NCBI RefSeq assembly: GCF_001553625.1
Contig: NZ_CP014230.1
Span: 1,674,001-1,738,000 of the forward strand
Direction: 5' to 3'
Length of the DNA: 64,000 bases
Origin: Desulfomicrobium orale DSM 12838
GTDB lineage: Bacteria; Desulfobacterota; Desulfovibrionia; Desulfovibrionales; Desulfomicrobiaceae
Shown here piece by piece: positions 1 through 7,896 of the stretch (its first letter is position 1; each line of letters begins with the position of its first letter). The position numbers and the translations under genes were made by a program. Under the pieces are notes generated by a model. It saw only the letters and a program-made list of their open reading frames with translations, made no database searches and was not told where the DNA came from.

Positions 1-420
1 CTCTGAGCGGCATACCATGCGCATCCACGGCCAGATGTATTTTGGTGTTGAGCCCCCTTTTGTACGGCTCATCGCCTGGTTGCCGCCAACCGCTCCGGCA
101 GCATGGGGATGCACTTTGCAATGGCTCGCATCAATCATCAGCCACTCATAGTCAGGCTCAGCCATGAGCACCTCAAGGAGTTTTTCCCAAACACCCCGGT
201 CACGCCAACGGCAAAACCGGCGATGGGTATTTTTCCAGTCCCCAAGGTCAGGAGGCAGATCACGCCATGGCGCTCCCGTCCGCAATATCCAGAACACCGC
301 GTTAATAAACAGCCTGTTGTCTCCGGCCGGGCGACCAACGCTCCCCTTTTTGCCGGGGAGATGCGCCTGTATGTTTTCCCAAACCCTGTCAGAAATATCG
401 TGTCGTCGATGTGCGTACAT
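1..420 (-). CDS. IS5-family transposase, first frame plus start of second frame (partial)
   Basis: Transposase that would cut and join the IS ends. Translation from the ATG at 420 begins MYAHRRHDISDRVWENIQ and contains INAVFWILRTGAPWRDLP, RRFCRWRDRGVW and LMIDASHCKVHPHA, typical of the DUF4096 N-terminal region and first DDE aspartate (DAS) of IS427-group IS5 transposases. After SRTKGG the family sequence LNTKIHLAVDAHGMPLR continues only in the -1 frame, across an AAAAGGGGG run at about 57-65. This is the usual programmed -1 frameshift of the group. The frame runs off the window, so the catalytic C-terminal part is not visible. Confidence 0.75.
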   Translation of the reverse strand, partial: MYAHRRHDISDRVWENIQAHLPGKKGSVGRPAGDNRLFINAVFWILRTGAPWRDLPPDLGDWKNTHRRFCRWRDRGVWEKLLEVLMAEPDYEWLMIDASHCKVHPHAAGAVGGNQAMSRTKGGSTPKYIWPWMRMVCRSE

Positions 421-475
421 AGCCCCTCCCGTTATGCATGAAGAGATTTTACCAGATTATTCATAGTTTGACGAC
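1..475 (-). mobile_element. IS5-family insertion sequence (IS427-like group), 5' part, cut by window start
   Basis: The segment encodes the N-terminal half of an IS5-family transposase reading leftwards out of the window. The outer end is not certain. The sequence just upstream of the transposase start, reading TGTCGTCAAACTATGAATAA on the minus strand near 450-470, is the likely terminal inverted repeat, but the other end lies outside the window, so repeats and target duplication cannot be compared. The element flanks the rhs toxin island and may have helped to mobilise or rearrange it (inference). Confidence 0.7.
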
Positions 476-476
476 A

Positions 477-668
477 CTATCTAAATAATATAAGAATAAA
501 AATTAATATTAAGTATCCAGATAAACTTGATGATATCCCTAGTATGAAAAATAAAAATATATCTGCAATTCTATGATATTGAAGCATATCCATTAGAGCA
601 TCTTTCCACCAAACTGACATCATGCATAAAATTACTGCTAGAACAGGTAGATAATATTTTGCTTTCAT
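477..668 (-). CDS. Small hydrophobic protein, two predicted membrane segments
   Basis: A 63-residue, strongly hydrophobic peptide with one membrane segment at about residues 5-20 and another at about 37-62. I recognise no family. It is AT-rich like the immunity genes of this island and lies downstream of the last rhs tip and its partner gene, so it could be a small membrane immunity protein or a remnant. No clear ribosome-binding site is visible before its ATG. It ends at the edge of the IS element and may be truncated by it. Confidence 0.35.
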   Translation of the reverse strand: MKAKYYLPVLAVILCMMSVWWKDALMDMLQYHRIADIFLFFILGISSSLSGYLILIFILILFR

Positions 669-669
669 T

Positions 670-903
670 ATTACAGATGAAATTTAAAATACTCCATTCC
701 TATTGAGTGGAATACTGGAAAAAATATTTTTTCAGAATTCATGTCACTTCACAGTGCATGTTTCGATGAAAGGAAATATTTTTAGCATTTTACGCTCAAG
801 AATAAGTGTATACTAATAGAGAAACGCAATAATATCAAAAAAATCATAAAATATTTAGTATATCTATGAAAAAAGAGCTCCTAAAAAATAAAAAGCGACA
901 TAT
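670..903. other. AT-rich intergenic stretch, nothing recognised
   Basis: About 230 bases of very AT-rich DNA between the small hydrophobic ORF and the immunity-like gene. I see no open frame of useful length, no RNA gene and no convincing terminator. Confidence 0.4.
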
Positions 904-1308
904 TTAATACTTGTTGTATGATTTTAGCGTTGCATTTTGGGCAATGCATTCTATTTTTGTCCCACTTGTAAAGAAAATTACTACATGTATTGCTCTATCT
1001 TGAGCGCTATATTTTTTCAACTCAGGAGTGTCTTGTTTGAAATCGATAAAATCGATAGAATCTCTTTGAATTCTATTACAAAATATATCAACAGCAATCC
1101 AATCACACCCGATAAACGCAAAGGTTGTATAGCCTTCGGTAGAAATAAAATCCGAATAATCGGATAATTTTTCGAGCTCATCTTTACAAAATATAACATC
1201 CAAACTCAGATCTGTTACACCATGGTCGTTTTGTGATATGTGTATTCCTAAAAAATCAGAATCGTGAACCGGCAAATCATAAATAGTTTCTTTATTAATC
1301 TCTTTCAT
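904..1308 (-). CDS. Probable immunity protein of the adjacent rhs tip (tip 3)
   Basis: A protein of about 134 residues, acidic and soluble, with no signal peptide. Not recognised by family. The ATG at 1308 lies 6 bases after the stop of the rhs tip gene; a TTG two codons earlier is a weaker choice. Its position directly behind a toxin-like rhs C-terminus, its AT-rich composition and its small size fit an immunity gene, which would neutralise the toxin in the cytoplasm. The role is inferred from context only. Confidence 0.6.
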   Translation of the reverse strand: MKEINKETIYDLPVHDSDFLGIHISQNDHGVTDLSLDVIFCKDELEKLSDYSDFISTEGYTTFAFIGCDWIAVDIFCNRIQRDSIDFIDFKQDTPELKKYSAQDRAIHVVIFFTSGTKIECIAQNATLKSYNKY

Positions 1309-1314
1309 GACCAA

Positions 1315-2316
1315 TCACTTCTTCTTTATGGGATACCATCTGCCATTTACATGAATATGGTCTTGTGAGCCATGACCTCTTTTTATTTCTGGGCGGCCTT
1401 TATCTCGCCTCCATTTCTCTTCAAATTTTCCGTCTGGACCGATTTCACCCCAACTACCGGGTCTATGGGGATTTTCTACTAAACCATCAGGAGGGGTTGT
1501 TGGGACTTCGCATTCCTCTCCACCTTCATCGCTTTCATTGCTTTCATTCATCATCCCTGGCCAAGTATCATAAAGGAGCGCAATTCCGATAATTGCTCCA
1601 CCTATAGCATCGGCAGGGCCGGGCAGTGGGGTGTCAAGCTGAGAAATTATGGTTGCTGCCGGGATGGCCCACTCCATAGCTGTGAGCCCCTTTGGATCGA
1701 TCCAGTTTATGGGATTATTTTCGGCATATGCATACACATTCATCCCGCCGACCAGGCCGATGGGATCAGCAGTGATATACCTCCCTGTCTTCGGGTTGTA
1801 ATACCTGTTCCAGTTGTAGTGCAGGCCTGTTTCGGCGTCGAAGTACTGGCCGGGGAAGCGCAGGTTGTTCTGCACTGTGGCCTTGAGCACCTTGGCCTCG
1901 CCATAGGGCAGATAGGCGGCCTGCCAGACCACGGCTCCTCTGGAATCCACCAGCTGCTGCGGGGTGCCCAGGTGGTCGGTGACGTAAAAATACCAGCCGG
2001 GTTGGGTCTCGTATTCCAGCAGCGCCACGGGCTCACCGCGCAGGTACACATACTCCCGCAGCACGGTGCCGTTGGCAAGACTTTCCCCGATGAGCCGGCT
2101 GTCCTGATCATAATGATAATGCACGGTCCGCCCGCCAGCTGTCTTGCTGGTCCGGCGGTTCCAGGCGTCATAGGTGTACCGGGCCGTCACCTTGTTCTTC
2201 ACGGACACGGAGACCAAGCGGTTCAGGGCATCATAAGCGAAGGTGTGTCTGCCGTCGGAAACAGTATTGCCGTTGGCGTCATAGGCGTATTTGCCCGCTC
2301 CCGCGCTGTAGACCAA
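1315..2316 (-). CDS. Displaced rhs 3' end (tip 3): YD-repeat core fragment plus toxin-like C-terminus
   Basis: A 5'-truncated rhs gene. Residues 1-205 match the end of the two full-length Rhs proteins in this window: YAYDANGNT, YTYDAWNRRTSKT, the LRFPGQYFDAETGLHYN region, GRYITADPIGL and the closing DPKGL motif at which Rhs shells are normally cut. After DPKGL comes an unrelated tip of about 120 residues with a hydrophobic stretch and then a polar C-terminus ending in RGHGSQDHIHVNGRWYPI, which has histidines spaced as in metal-dependent nuclease tips (family not identified). Homology to the core stops near 2305. It has no signal peptide or start of its own, so it is probably silent until recombined onto a full-length rhs. 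Confidence 0.75.
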   Translation of the reverse strand: MVYSAGAGKYAYDANGNTVSDGRHTFAYDALNRLVSVSVKNKVTARYTYDAWNRRTSKTAGGRTVHYHYDQDSRLIGESLANGTVLREYVYLRGEPVALLEYETQPGWYFYVTDHLGTPQQLVDSRGAVVWQAAYLPYGEAKVLKATVQNNLRFPGQYFDAETGLHYNWNRYYNPKTGRYITADPIGLVGGMNVYAYAENNPINWIDPKGLTAMEWAIPAATIISQLDTPLPGPADAIGGAIIGIALLYDTWPGMMNESNESDEGGEECEVPTTPPDGLVENPHRPGSWGEIGPDGKFEEKWRRDKGRPEIKRGHGSQDHIHVNGRWYPIKKK

Positions 2317-2318
2317 GT

Positions 2319-2432
2319 TTCCACTTTTTGGGATTTCTGAGGTGCGACGACTGCAAGCCTATGTATCGCCGTGCTGACAGGAAGAACAACGATACCGGGA
2401 TGAACGCCTTTATCTATGACTCGGCAGAATAA
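2319..2432 (+). pseudogene. Possible remnant of a large serine recombinase (zinc-ribbon end)
   Basis: On the plus strand an open stretch reads FLGFLRCDDCKPMYRRADRK and on to a stop at 2430-2432. The GFLRC..C..MYRR pattern resembles the C-terminal zinc-ribbon region of large serine recombinases. There is no start codon and no catalytic domain. It lies exactly where rhs homology ends, so it may mark an old insertion or deletion. The identification is tentative because only about 35 residues are left. Confidence 0.3.
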
Positions 2433-2452
2433 ATGAACTATAGTTAATTTAT

Positions 2453-2683
2453 CTATGAAATTCGAGAAATCAACTCCAAATCTTCATCTGCTTTATTGTA
2501 ATGAATTAATCCAATTTTGTCTGATTTTATCACTACACCAGATTTTAAATAATTCCATTGGTTTTCTGGGTAGCCATTTGAATACTCATTATTTTCTAAT
2601 AAACAGACAACTATTCCATAACAATTATCCCATAGTTTGACCCAATCTCCTATTTTTATCTCGTTTCCATCAGAATATTTCAT
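2453..2683 (-). CDS. Probable immunity protein of the Rhs-2 tip (small SH3-like protein)
   Basis: A 76-residue protein starting MKYSDGNEIKIGDWVKLWD and containing GVVIKSDKIGLIHY and a final DLELI. Small proteins with this pattern are common next to polymorphic-toxin genes and look like a small beta-barrel fold. A good ribosome-binding site (AAAGGA) lies before the ATG. The gene follows the rhs-2 stop by 27 bases on the same strand. Binding of the Rhs-2 tip is inferred from position. Confidence 0.65.
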   Translation of the reverse strand: MKYSDGNEIKIGDWVKLWDNCYGIVVCLLENNEYSNGYPENQWNYLKSGVVIKSDKIGLIHYNKADEDLELISRIS

Positions 2684-2710
2684 ATCATTCCTTTTTACAG
2701 TACTTTTATT

Positions 2711-5700
2711 CTACATCGGAACTGATCCTGGAGGTAGCGGTGGATCTGTTACGCCAATAGGTTGCCAAAAGCATTGGCAGTTATTTGGATTTTGATTCAT
2801 CTTATATAAATGCACATGTGTTCCATGAAATGGATAATGAGGTTTACTCGGTGGAACATAATCTATTCTATACCAAATAGTCACTATAGGTGGATTGCAT
2901 GGTGGACAACTTTTTTTGCATGTATCATCATTAAACATTCCTGGAGGAATTGTCCCATCTGCCAATTCTGTAGGATAAAAAACTACTGATATAATTATTG
3001 CTGGTATTGATATTTGAGGAATTGCTAAAATAGGCGTAGTAATAGTTTGAGGATTAATATTGAAAACGGGGATTGATATAACTTCTGCAGTTAACCCTTC
3101 CACATCCACCGCATTCACCGGATTCCCGCCGACATATGCATACACATTCATCCCGCCGACCAGGCCGATGGGATCAGCAGTGATATATCTCCCTGTTTTC
3201 GGGTTGTAATACCTGTTCCAGTTGTAGTGCAGGCCTGTTTCGGCGTCGAAGTACTGGCCGGGGAAGCGCAGGTTGTTCTGTACAGAGGCGGTCAGTATCT
3301 GTGCCTCACCGTAGGGCAGATATGCCGCCTGCCAGACCACGGCGCCCTGGGCGTTGAGCAGTTTTTGTGGTGTACCCAGATGGTCGGTGACGTAGTAGTA
3401 CAGACCGGGGTTGGTTTCATACTCCCGCAGGGCGATGGGTTCTCCGTGGAGATAGATGTAGTCCCTCAGAGCCGTGCCATTGGCTAGGCTTTCCCCAATG
3501 AGCAGATTGTTCTGGTCGTAGTGATAGTGAATGGTCCGTCCGCCAGTGGTCTTGCTGGTCCGGCGGTTCCAGGCGTCGTAGGTGTAAGTGGCCAGTACGG
3601 TGTTATTGGCGGACACAGCGGTCAGACGGTTCAGGGCGTCATACGTGAAGGCGTGTCTGCCGTCGGAAAGGGTGTTGCCGTTGGCGTCGTAGGCGTACGT
3701 ACCAGCATTCGCCCCGATCACGCTTTGCAGCCGGTTGTTCTCCGCCGCGTAATCCAGCGTGGCGTTCAGCCCGGCAAGGCTTGGCGTGCGCACGTTTGTG
3801 ATGCCCGTGACCCGGCCGTTCTTGTCGCGGGTGTAGCGCCGGTCCGAGGCCCCGCCGTTCATGCGGGTGACCTGATAGCGGCGGTCAAAGTCCCGGTTGA
3901 AGACCATGTTGCCGGCCCTGAAGCTCCTGACCGGCCCGAAGGGCAGGTAGCTGATGTTGCTGATCAGCGGCTGATGATCCAGAGTCATGGATATGATCTG
4001 GTCCGCCGGGTCATAGCCGAAACGCAGGATGTGTCCGCTGGGATAGACCAGGGCGTTCATGTTGCCCGCGGACGGGCTGTAGCCGTAGCGCACCCGTGAG
4101 GTGGTCCTGCCCATGGTCCGGGTTTCCGAGGTCAGCTGGCCCAGGGCGTTGTACACGAAGCTCCACTGGCCTGTGCCATCCTTGATACGGGCGAGCCTGC
4201 CGCCCTGGTCATAGCTGAACGACGCCGACCCGCCGGACCGATGCCAGGGGGCAGGCCGTGACCTATGCCTACGACGCCCTGAACCGGCCCGCGCGCATGA
4301 ACTGGCCCGGCGGGTCAGGTTGTCCGCCGGGTCGTAGACAAAGGCGCTCGTTCCGGTCTCCGGAGAGGTTTCCCGCACCACATTGCCGAAGTCGTCGTAG
4401 GCGTAGGTGGTGACGTTGTTGCGGGCGTCGGTCACGGCCACCAGATTGTCCCAGAGGTCATACCTGTGCCGGGCGGAGGCCACTCCCGCGCGGGTCACGG
4501 CCAGCAGGCGGTTCAGGGCGTCGTAGGTGTACTTCGTGCCCACGCCGGAGGGGTCCGTGGACTTCACCAGTCTTCCCGCCCGGTCGTAGTAGTGTCGCTC
4601 CACGGCGCTGCCGGGATAGGACAGGGCGTAGAGGTTCCCGGCCTTGTCATAGTGCTGCCCCAGAGTGAAGGTCCGTGCTCCGGCGGAGGTGTGGATATCC
4701 TGCCGTTTGATCCGGCCTTTGGTGTCGCGGCTCCAGGAGGTCTTGTGTCCGGGATGGATGGTCACGGACGCCGGCAGGCCGTTTGCGTAACCATAGCGGA
4801 CGATTCTCTTTCCGGGCCGTTCCACGGTCATGAGCCTGCCTGCGGCGTCATAAGTGAAACGGGTGGTGATGCCGCCCGCCGTGGTGGACAGCACATTGCC
4901 CTGATGATCGTATCCCAGGGTGGTCACCAGCTTGTCCGGTCCGGTGATTTTGCGCGGGTTTCCAAGGGGCGTGTAGTCGCCGTAGGTGGTGACCTGGCCC
5001 AGAGCGTTGGTGATGGTGTGCAGCTGGCCGCGGTTGTGTCCCTGCGCCGCCGTGTCGGGATAATAGGCGAACCTGGTCATGTCGCTCACGTCCGTGCGGG
5101 GGCCGTCGATGGAGGCGATCCGCCCCAGGGTCGTGTAGGTCATGGTGATGGTGGCCCTGGTTGCCGCACCGTTTCTGATGCCGGTCCGGGTCAGGGTCAG
5201 GGGATTGCCGTCGGCGTCGTAGGTCATGGCCGTTGTGACGCGCTGTCCGCTTTTTACCGCCGAGGGCCGGGTGATGGTCGCGGGCTGGTTGTGCACGGTG
5301 TAGGTGGTGGTTGTGGTGCGGGTCAGGGATGTCCCCGCGGCTTCTGTTTCGGTCAGCACGTTGCCGCTGGCGTCATAGGTGTACGCCGTTGCCGAACCGT
5401 CCGCCCTGGTGACCCGGCTGATCTGCTGCGCGGCCGTGTAGGTGTAGCTTGCACCCGTGCTTCCGCCGCAGGCGTTGCATGCCGGTCCGGTGAAGGACCT
5501 GACCCTGGCCACGCCGCCGGTGGCGTCGAGCTGGTATGTGGAGGTCACGTTCATGGAATCGGTGACCGTGCGGGTCAGCGCCGAAGGGTAACCGATGGTG
5601 ACCAGGTCCGTGTTTCCGGCCAGGGCGGATGCGGTTACGCGTCCTGCCGCGTCATAGCTCAGGGTCTGCACGCGCAGGCCCGTCGCGTCGATGACGCCGG

Positions 5701-6445
5701 TCAGCCGTTGTCCGGTGTATTCGTATCGCCGGGTCTTGCCGTCGGGGCGTTTCACGGCGGTCAGACGCCCCTGGGCGTCATAGGCATAGGAAAAGGTTCC
5801 CGCGGGTGTGATGATGCTTGCCAGACGTCCGCCGGAGTAGGTGAAGCGGATGGTCCTGCCCAGAGAGTCGGTGACGGAGACCAGGGGAGGGGCTTTCAGG
5901 GCCACGACGGCCGTGTTGCCGTGTTCGTCTCTGGTGCTGACGGAGCGGGTTCCGCTGTATGCGCAGGTGATGGTGCCGCCGTTTGCGAGAGCAATGCCTG
6001 TGAGCAGTCCCTGCGTGTCGTAGGCGTGGATGTCACGGTTGGTCTGGAGGAGCTGGAATCCCGTTCCGGTCTTCATGATGGTCAGGCGCGGCCCGACCTG
6101 GTTTATGTAGGTGCCGTCCTTTTCCCTGCGGAAACGGACATGCCGGCCGTCTCCCTGAATCAGGGTGATGGCGGTCTTTTCGATGAGCAGTCTTTCGGAG
6201 GTGAATGGCGAGGACCATCCGTACCCGAGCACGCCGTTTTCCGTGGACTGGCTGTTGTATGTCCGGGTGAAGGACAGGATCACCGGTCCGTCAAGACGGA
6301 CATCTGTTTCCTGTACGTACTTGTTGCCCGTGGCGAAGTTCACGCCATGACCGGATATGTATGGATAGGACGAGGCCGTTGCGGAGAAGGGGAGGAAAAA
6401 TGCAGAGACAAGAACAAGTATCGCGTATGAAAAAAGACGAGTCAT
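2711..6445 (-). CDS. Rhs-2: full-length secreted Rhs/YD-repeat protein with Cys/His-rich toxin-like tip
   Basis: About 1,244 residues. The start at 6445 is chosen because GGAG precedes it and it opens a Sec signal peptide (TRLFSYAILVLVSAFFLP, cut after ATA). A DUF6531-type region follows (YPYISGHGVNFATGNKYVQ), then many YD repeats that form the closed Rhs shell, then the core end ITADPIGLVGGMNVYAYV. The tip starts after DVEGL (about residue 1115). It is proline- and cysteine-rich, with CKKSCPPCNPP, HYPFHGTHVHLYKMNQ and CQCFW. The same HVHLY..NQ and C.CFW pattern occurs in other polymorphic toxins; activity unknown. There is no PAAR domain, so export is by Sec, not by a type VI device. Twenty-four residues in the repeat region are garbled by a local DNA inversion (4227-4316). 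Confidence 0.85.
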   Translation of the reverse strand: MTRLFSYAILVLVSAFFLPFSATASSYPYISGHGVNFATGNKYVQETDVRLDGPVILSFTRTYNSQSTENGVLGYGWSSPFTSERLLIEKTAITLIQGDGRHVRFRREKDGTYINQVGPRLTIMKTGTGFQLLQTNRDIHAYDTQGLLTGIALANGGTITCAYSGTRSVSTRDEHGNTAVVALKAPPLVSVTDSLGRTIRFTYSGGRLASIITPAGTFSYAYDAQGRLTAVKRPDGKTRRYEYTGQRLTGVIDATGLRVQTLSYDAAGRVTASALAGNTDLVTIGYPSALTRTVTDSMNVTSTYQLDATGGVARVRSFTGPACNACGGSTGASYTYTAAQQISRVTRADGSATAYTYDASGNVLTETEAAGTSLTRTTTTTYTVHNQPATITRPSAVKSGQRVTTAMTYDADGNPLTLTRTGIRNGAATRATITMTYTTLGRIASIDGPRTDVSDMTRFAYYPDTAAQGHNRGQLHTITNALGQVTTYGDYTPLGNPRKITGPDKLVTTLGYDHQGNVLSTTAGGITTRFTYDAAGRLMTVERPGKRIVRYGYANGLPASVTIHPGHKTSWSRDTKGRIKRQDIHTSAGARTFTLGQHYDKAGNLYALSYPGSAVERHYYDRAGRLVKSTDPSGVGTKYTYDALNRLLAVTRAGVASARHRYDLWDNLVAVTDARNNVTTYAYDDFGNVVRETSPETGTSAFVYDPADNLTRRASSCARAGSGRRRHRSRPAPWHRSGGSASFSYDQGGRLARIKDGTGQWSFVYNALGQLTSETRTMGRTTSRVRYGYSPSAGNMNALVYPSGHILRFGYDPADQIISMTLDHQPLISNISYLPFGPVRSFRAGNMVFNRDFDRRYQVTRMNGGASDRRYTRDKNGRVTGITNVRTPSLAGLNATLDYAAENNRLQSVIGANAGTYAYDANGNTLSDGRHAFTYDALNRLTAVSANNTVLATYTYDAWNRRTSKTTGGRTIHYHYDQNNLLIGESLANGTALRDYIYLHGEPIALREYETNPGLYYYVTDHLGTPQKLLNAQGAVVWQAAYLPYGEAQILTASVQNNLRFPGQYFDAETGLHYNWNRYYNPKTGRYITADPIGLVGGMNVYAYVGGNPVNAVDVEGLTAEVISIPVFNINPQTITTPILAIPQISIPAIIISVVFYPTELADGTIPPGMFNDDTCKKSCPPCNPPIVTIWYRIDYVPPSKPHYPFHGTHVHLYKMNQNPNNCQCFWQPIGVTDPPLPPGSVPM
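4227..4316. repeat. Inverted 90-bp segment bounded by perfect 10-bp inverted repeats
   Basis: GACCCGCCGG (4227-4236) and its reverse complement CCGGCGGGTC (4307-4316) bound 70 bases. In the other rhs copies (near 9540-9600 and 12980-13070) the same stretch reads in the opposite direction. Here the plus strand, not the gene strand, encodes the expected peptide TDARGQAVTYAYDALNRPAR. An inversion keeps the length, so the rhs frame stays open, but 24 residues after NLTRR become SSCARAGSGRRRHRSR-like instead of a YD repeat. Confidence 0.9.
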
Positions 6446-6485
6446 AGTTTCTCCGCAATACCCGGCAAAAGGGAAGTATGCGGGA

Positions 6486-6875
6486 TTATTGTCCGCAGGG
6501 ACCAAGATTCTGATCTTTATCAAGCAGGTAATATATCGTCATTGAATCTGATGCGCTACAACTTCCTGCGCTTCCAGTAACAACAAAATGATTGGCTCCC
6601 GGTCGAAGGGTTACAGCTACGCCTCGTGTTTCAAAAATCGACATTGCATAGGAAAAAGAACCGGAGACAGTGAAGAAAGTAACCCCATTTAATGTTGCTG
6701 TAACTGTCCCATAGTCACCAGCTTCCGGATTTGCCTTTCCTGTCCCGTATACGGTTATATTGCTTTTATCTACAGTTGATCCTTTTTGTGGAGAGATAAA
6801 TTTGAGCGAGCAGGCAGAACATTCTGATATTGCAATAAAAAGTATGATCGGGATAAGTAAATACAGGTGTCTCAT
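6486..6875 (-). CDS. Secreted Ig-like companion protein upstream of rhs-2
   Basis: About 129 residues. The ATG at 6875 is preferred over an upstream start because it opens a clear signal peptide (RHLYLLIPIILFIAIS). After cleavage near ECSAC comes one Ig-like beta domain (FISPQKGSTV, ITVYGTG, TATLNG, LRPGANHFVVTGS) as in bacterial surface and cell-wall proteins. The cysteine after the signal could carry a lipid, but the lipobox is imperfect. It ends 40 bases before rhs-2 on the same strand, so it is probably co-expressed and may anchor or assist the Rhs protein (inference). Confidence 0.6.
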   Translation of the reverse strand: MRHLYLLIPIILFIAISECSACSLKFISPQKGSTVDKSNITVYGTGKANPEAGDYGTVTATLNGVTFFTVSGSFSYAMSIFETRGVAVTLRPGANHFVVTGSAGSCSASDSMTIYYLLDKDQNLGPCGQ

Positions 6876-6970
6876 ATGGATGACTATTTTTAGAAGATAA
6901 TCTCCTATGCATAACAAAATATTTAGATATACATGTGTTCTAATTTTTTTGTTTCTATATATTGATACGT

Positions 6971-7438
6971 TCAATCAATATATGAATTGCAGAGATTATT
7001 TAGCTCTTTTAGTAATAACTGTAAATCGCGTCCACTAAAAGGCTTTATGTTAATTTGAAAGGATGTATCACCACTTTTTGTAATTATTGCAATTCGTGGA
7101 GCTACAATACTTTGATTAAGTATATTTTTTTTAATCCACAATTTTTTAATATCTAAGATTTCAGATAAACTGACCTTTGATAATCTAAAAAGTCCATCTC
7201 TGTATGTAATAAACTCATGATTTACAGTAATCTTGAATCCTGGTAGCCAAATACACCACAAAAATGCAATTCCCAGGGTAATAGAAAAAACAATTATTGC
7301 CTCTGAAGCTAGTTTTTCTTCAGTACTGCGAAAAAAAATAATAATATTTAGAATGGCTATTAGCAACCATGGTGTTGTTAGTACAATATAACCCGAGACT
7401 GATGCGCGGAGTGTTATCGAATTGATACAAGTATTCAT
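6971..7438 (-). CDS. Membrane protein with PH-like C-terminal domain, unknown role
   Basis: About 155 residues from the ATG at 7438; a TTG at 7486 would add 16 residues, and neither start has a clear ribosome-binding site. Two membrane segments lie at about residues 13-35 and 48-67, followed by a soluble region with the alternating strand pattern of bacterial PH-like domains (ITVNHEFITYRDGLFRLSKV and IAIITKSGDTSFQINI). It is AT-rich like the island's immunity genes. It could be the immunity gene of a lost tip or a separate membrane protein. Function not known. Confidence 0.45.
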   Translation of the reverse strand: MNTCINSITLRASVSGYIVLTTPWLLIAILNIIIFFRSTEEKLASEAIIVFSITLGIAFLWCIWLPGFKITVNHEFITYRDGLFRLSKVSLSEILDIKKLWIKKNILNQSIVAPRIAIITKSGDTSFQINIKPFSGRDLQLLLKELNNLCNSYID

Positions 7439-7591
7439 CTGAAAAAAAGAGAATCGCAGGAGGGAAAAAGTGGCCTCTTTAAACAAGGAGACAGGGAATA
7501 TTTACCGCCTTCGCAGCGCTCGTTCAAGTCGTTTGTGCAACTCACGCTAGAACGTGAGAATAGTCAAATTATTTTTCTCCACTTTGTCCTT

Positions 7592-7888
7592 TCAAGCGAT
7601 ACTCAATTCAGCAATTAAATATAGATAAAAACAAAATATTGCAATCATTCCTATAAAAATAGATAAAAACCAATATGCCACAGGATACTCGCCACTCCAA
7701 AGCGAAAAAATAAGAACACATAATGAGTAAATTGTAAGAATACATTTTGATAAGTATAATGCATTAGGCTTGGACATTCCCCATTCTCTGAAGGCACACA
7801 TCCATGATACCCAAACACCTCCTGCTACAAATAAAAATAAAAGGAAAGATAAAAAAATTTTGACAACAATTTTCTTCTTGTAGAGCAT
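7592..7888 (-). CDS. Probable membrane immunity protein of rhs tip 2
   Basis: A 98-residue, very hydrophobic protein with three predicted membrane segments (about residues 9-32, 46-64 and 70-93). It starts 8 bases after the stop of the displaced rhs tip 2 on the same strand. Position, size and AT-rich composition fit an immunity protein; a membrane immunity protein would suggest that the tip acts at or from the membrane or periplasm (inference). No family recognised. Confidence 0.55.
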   Translation of the reverse strand: MLYKKKIVVKIFLSFLLFLFVAGGVWVSWMCAFREWGMSKPNALYLSKCILTIYSLCVLIFSLWSGEYPVAYWFLSIFIGMIAIFCFYLYLIAELSIA

Positions 7889-7896
7889 ATTTCAAA

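Noticed and set aside
4466-6430. A 654-codon open frame on the plus strand, opposite rhs-2
   Set aside because: It is the mirror frame of a GC-rich repeat gene; its translation is low-complexity Gly/Val/Arg with no family pattern, and the same mirror frame occurs opposite rhs-1.
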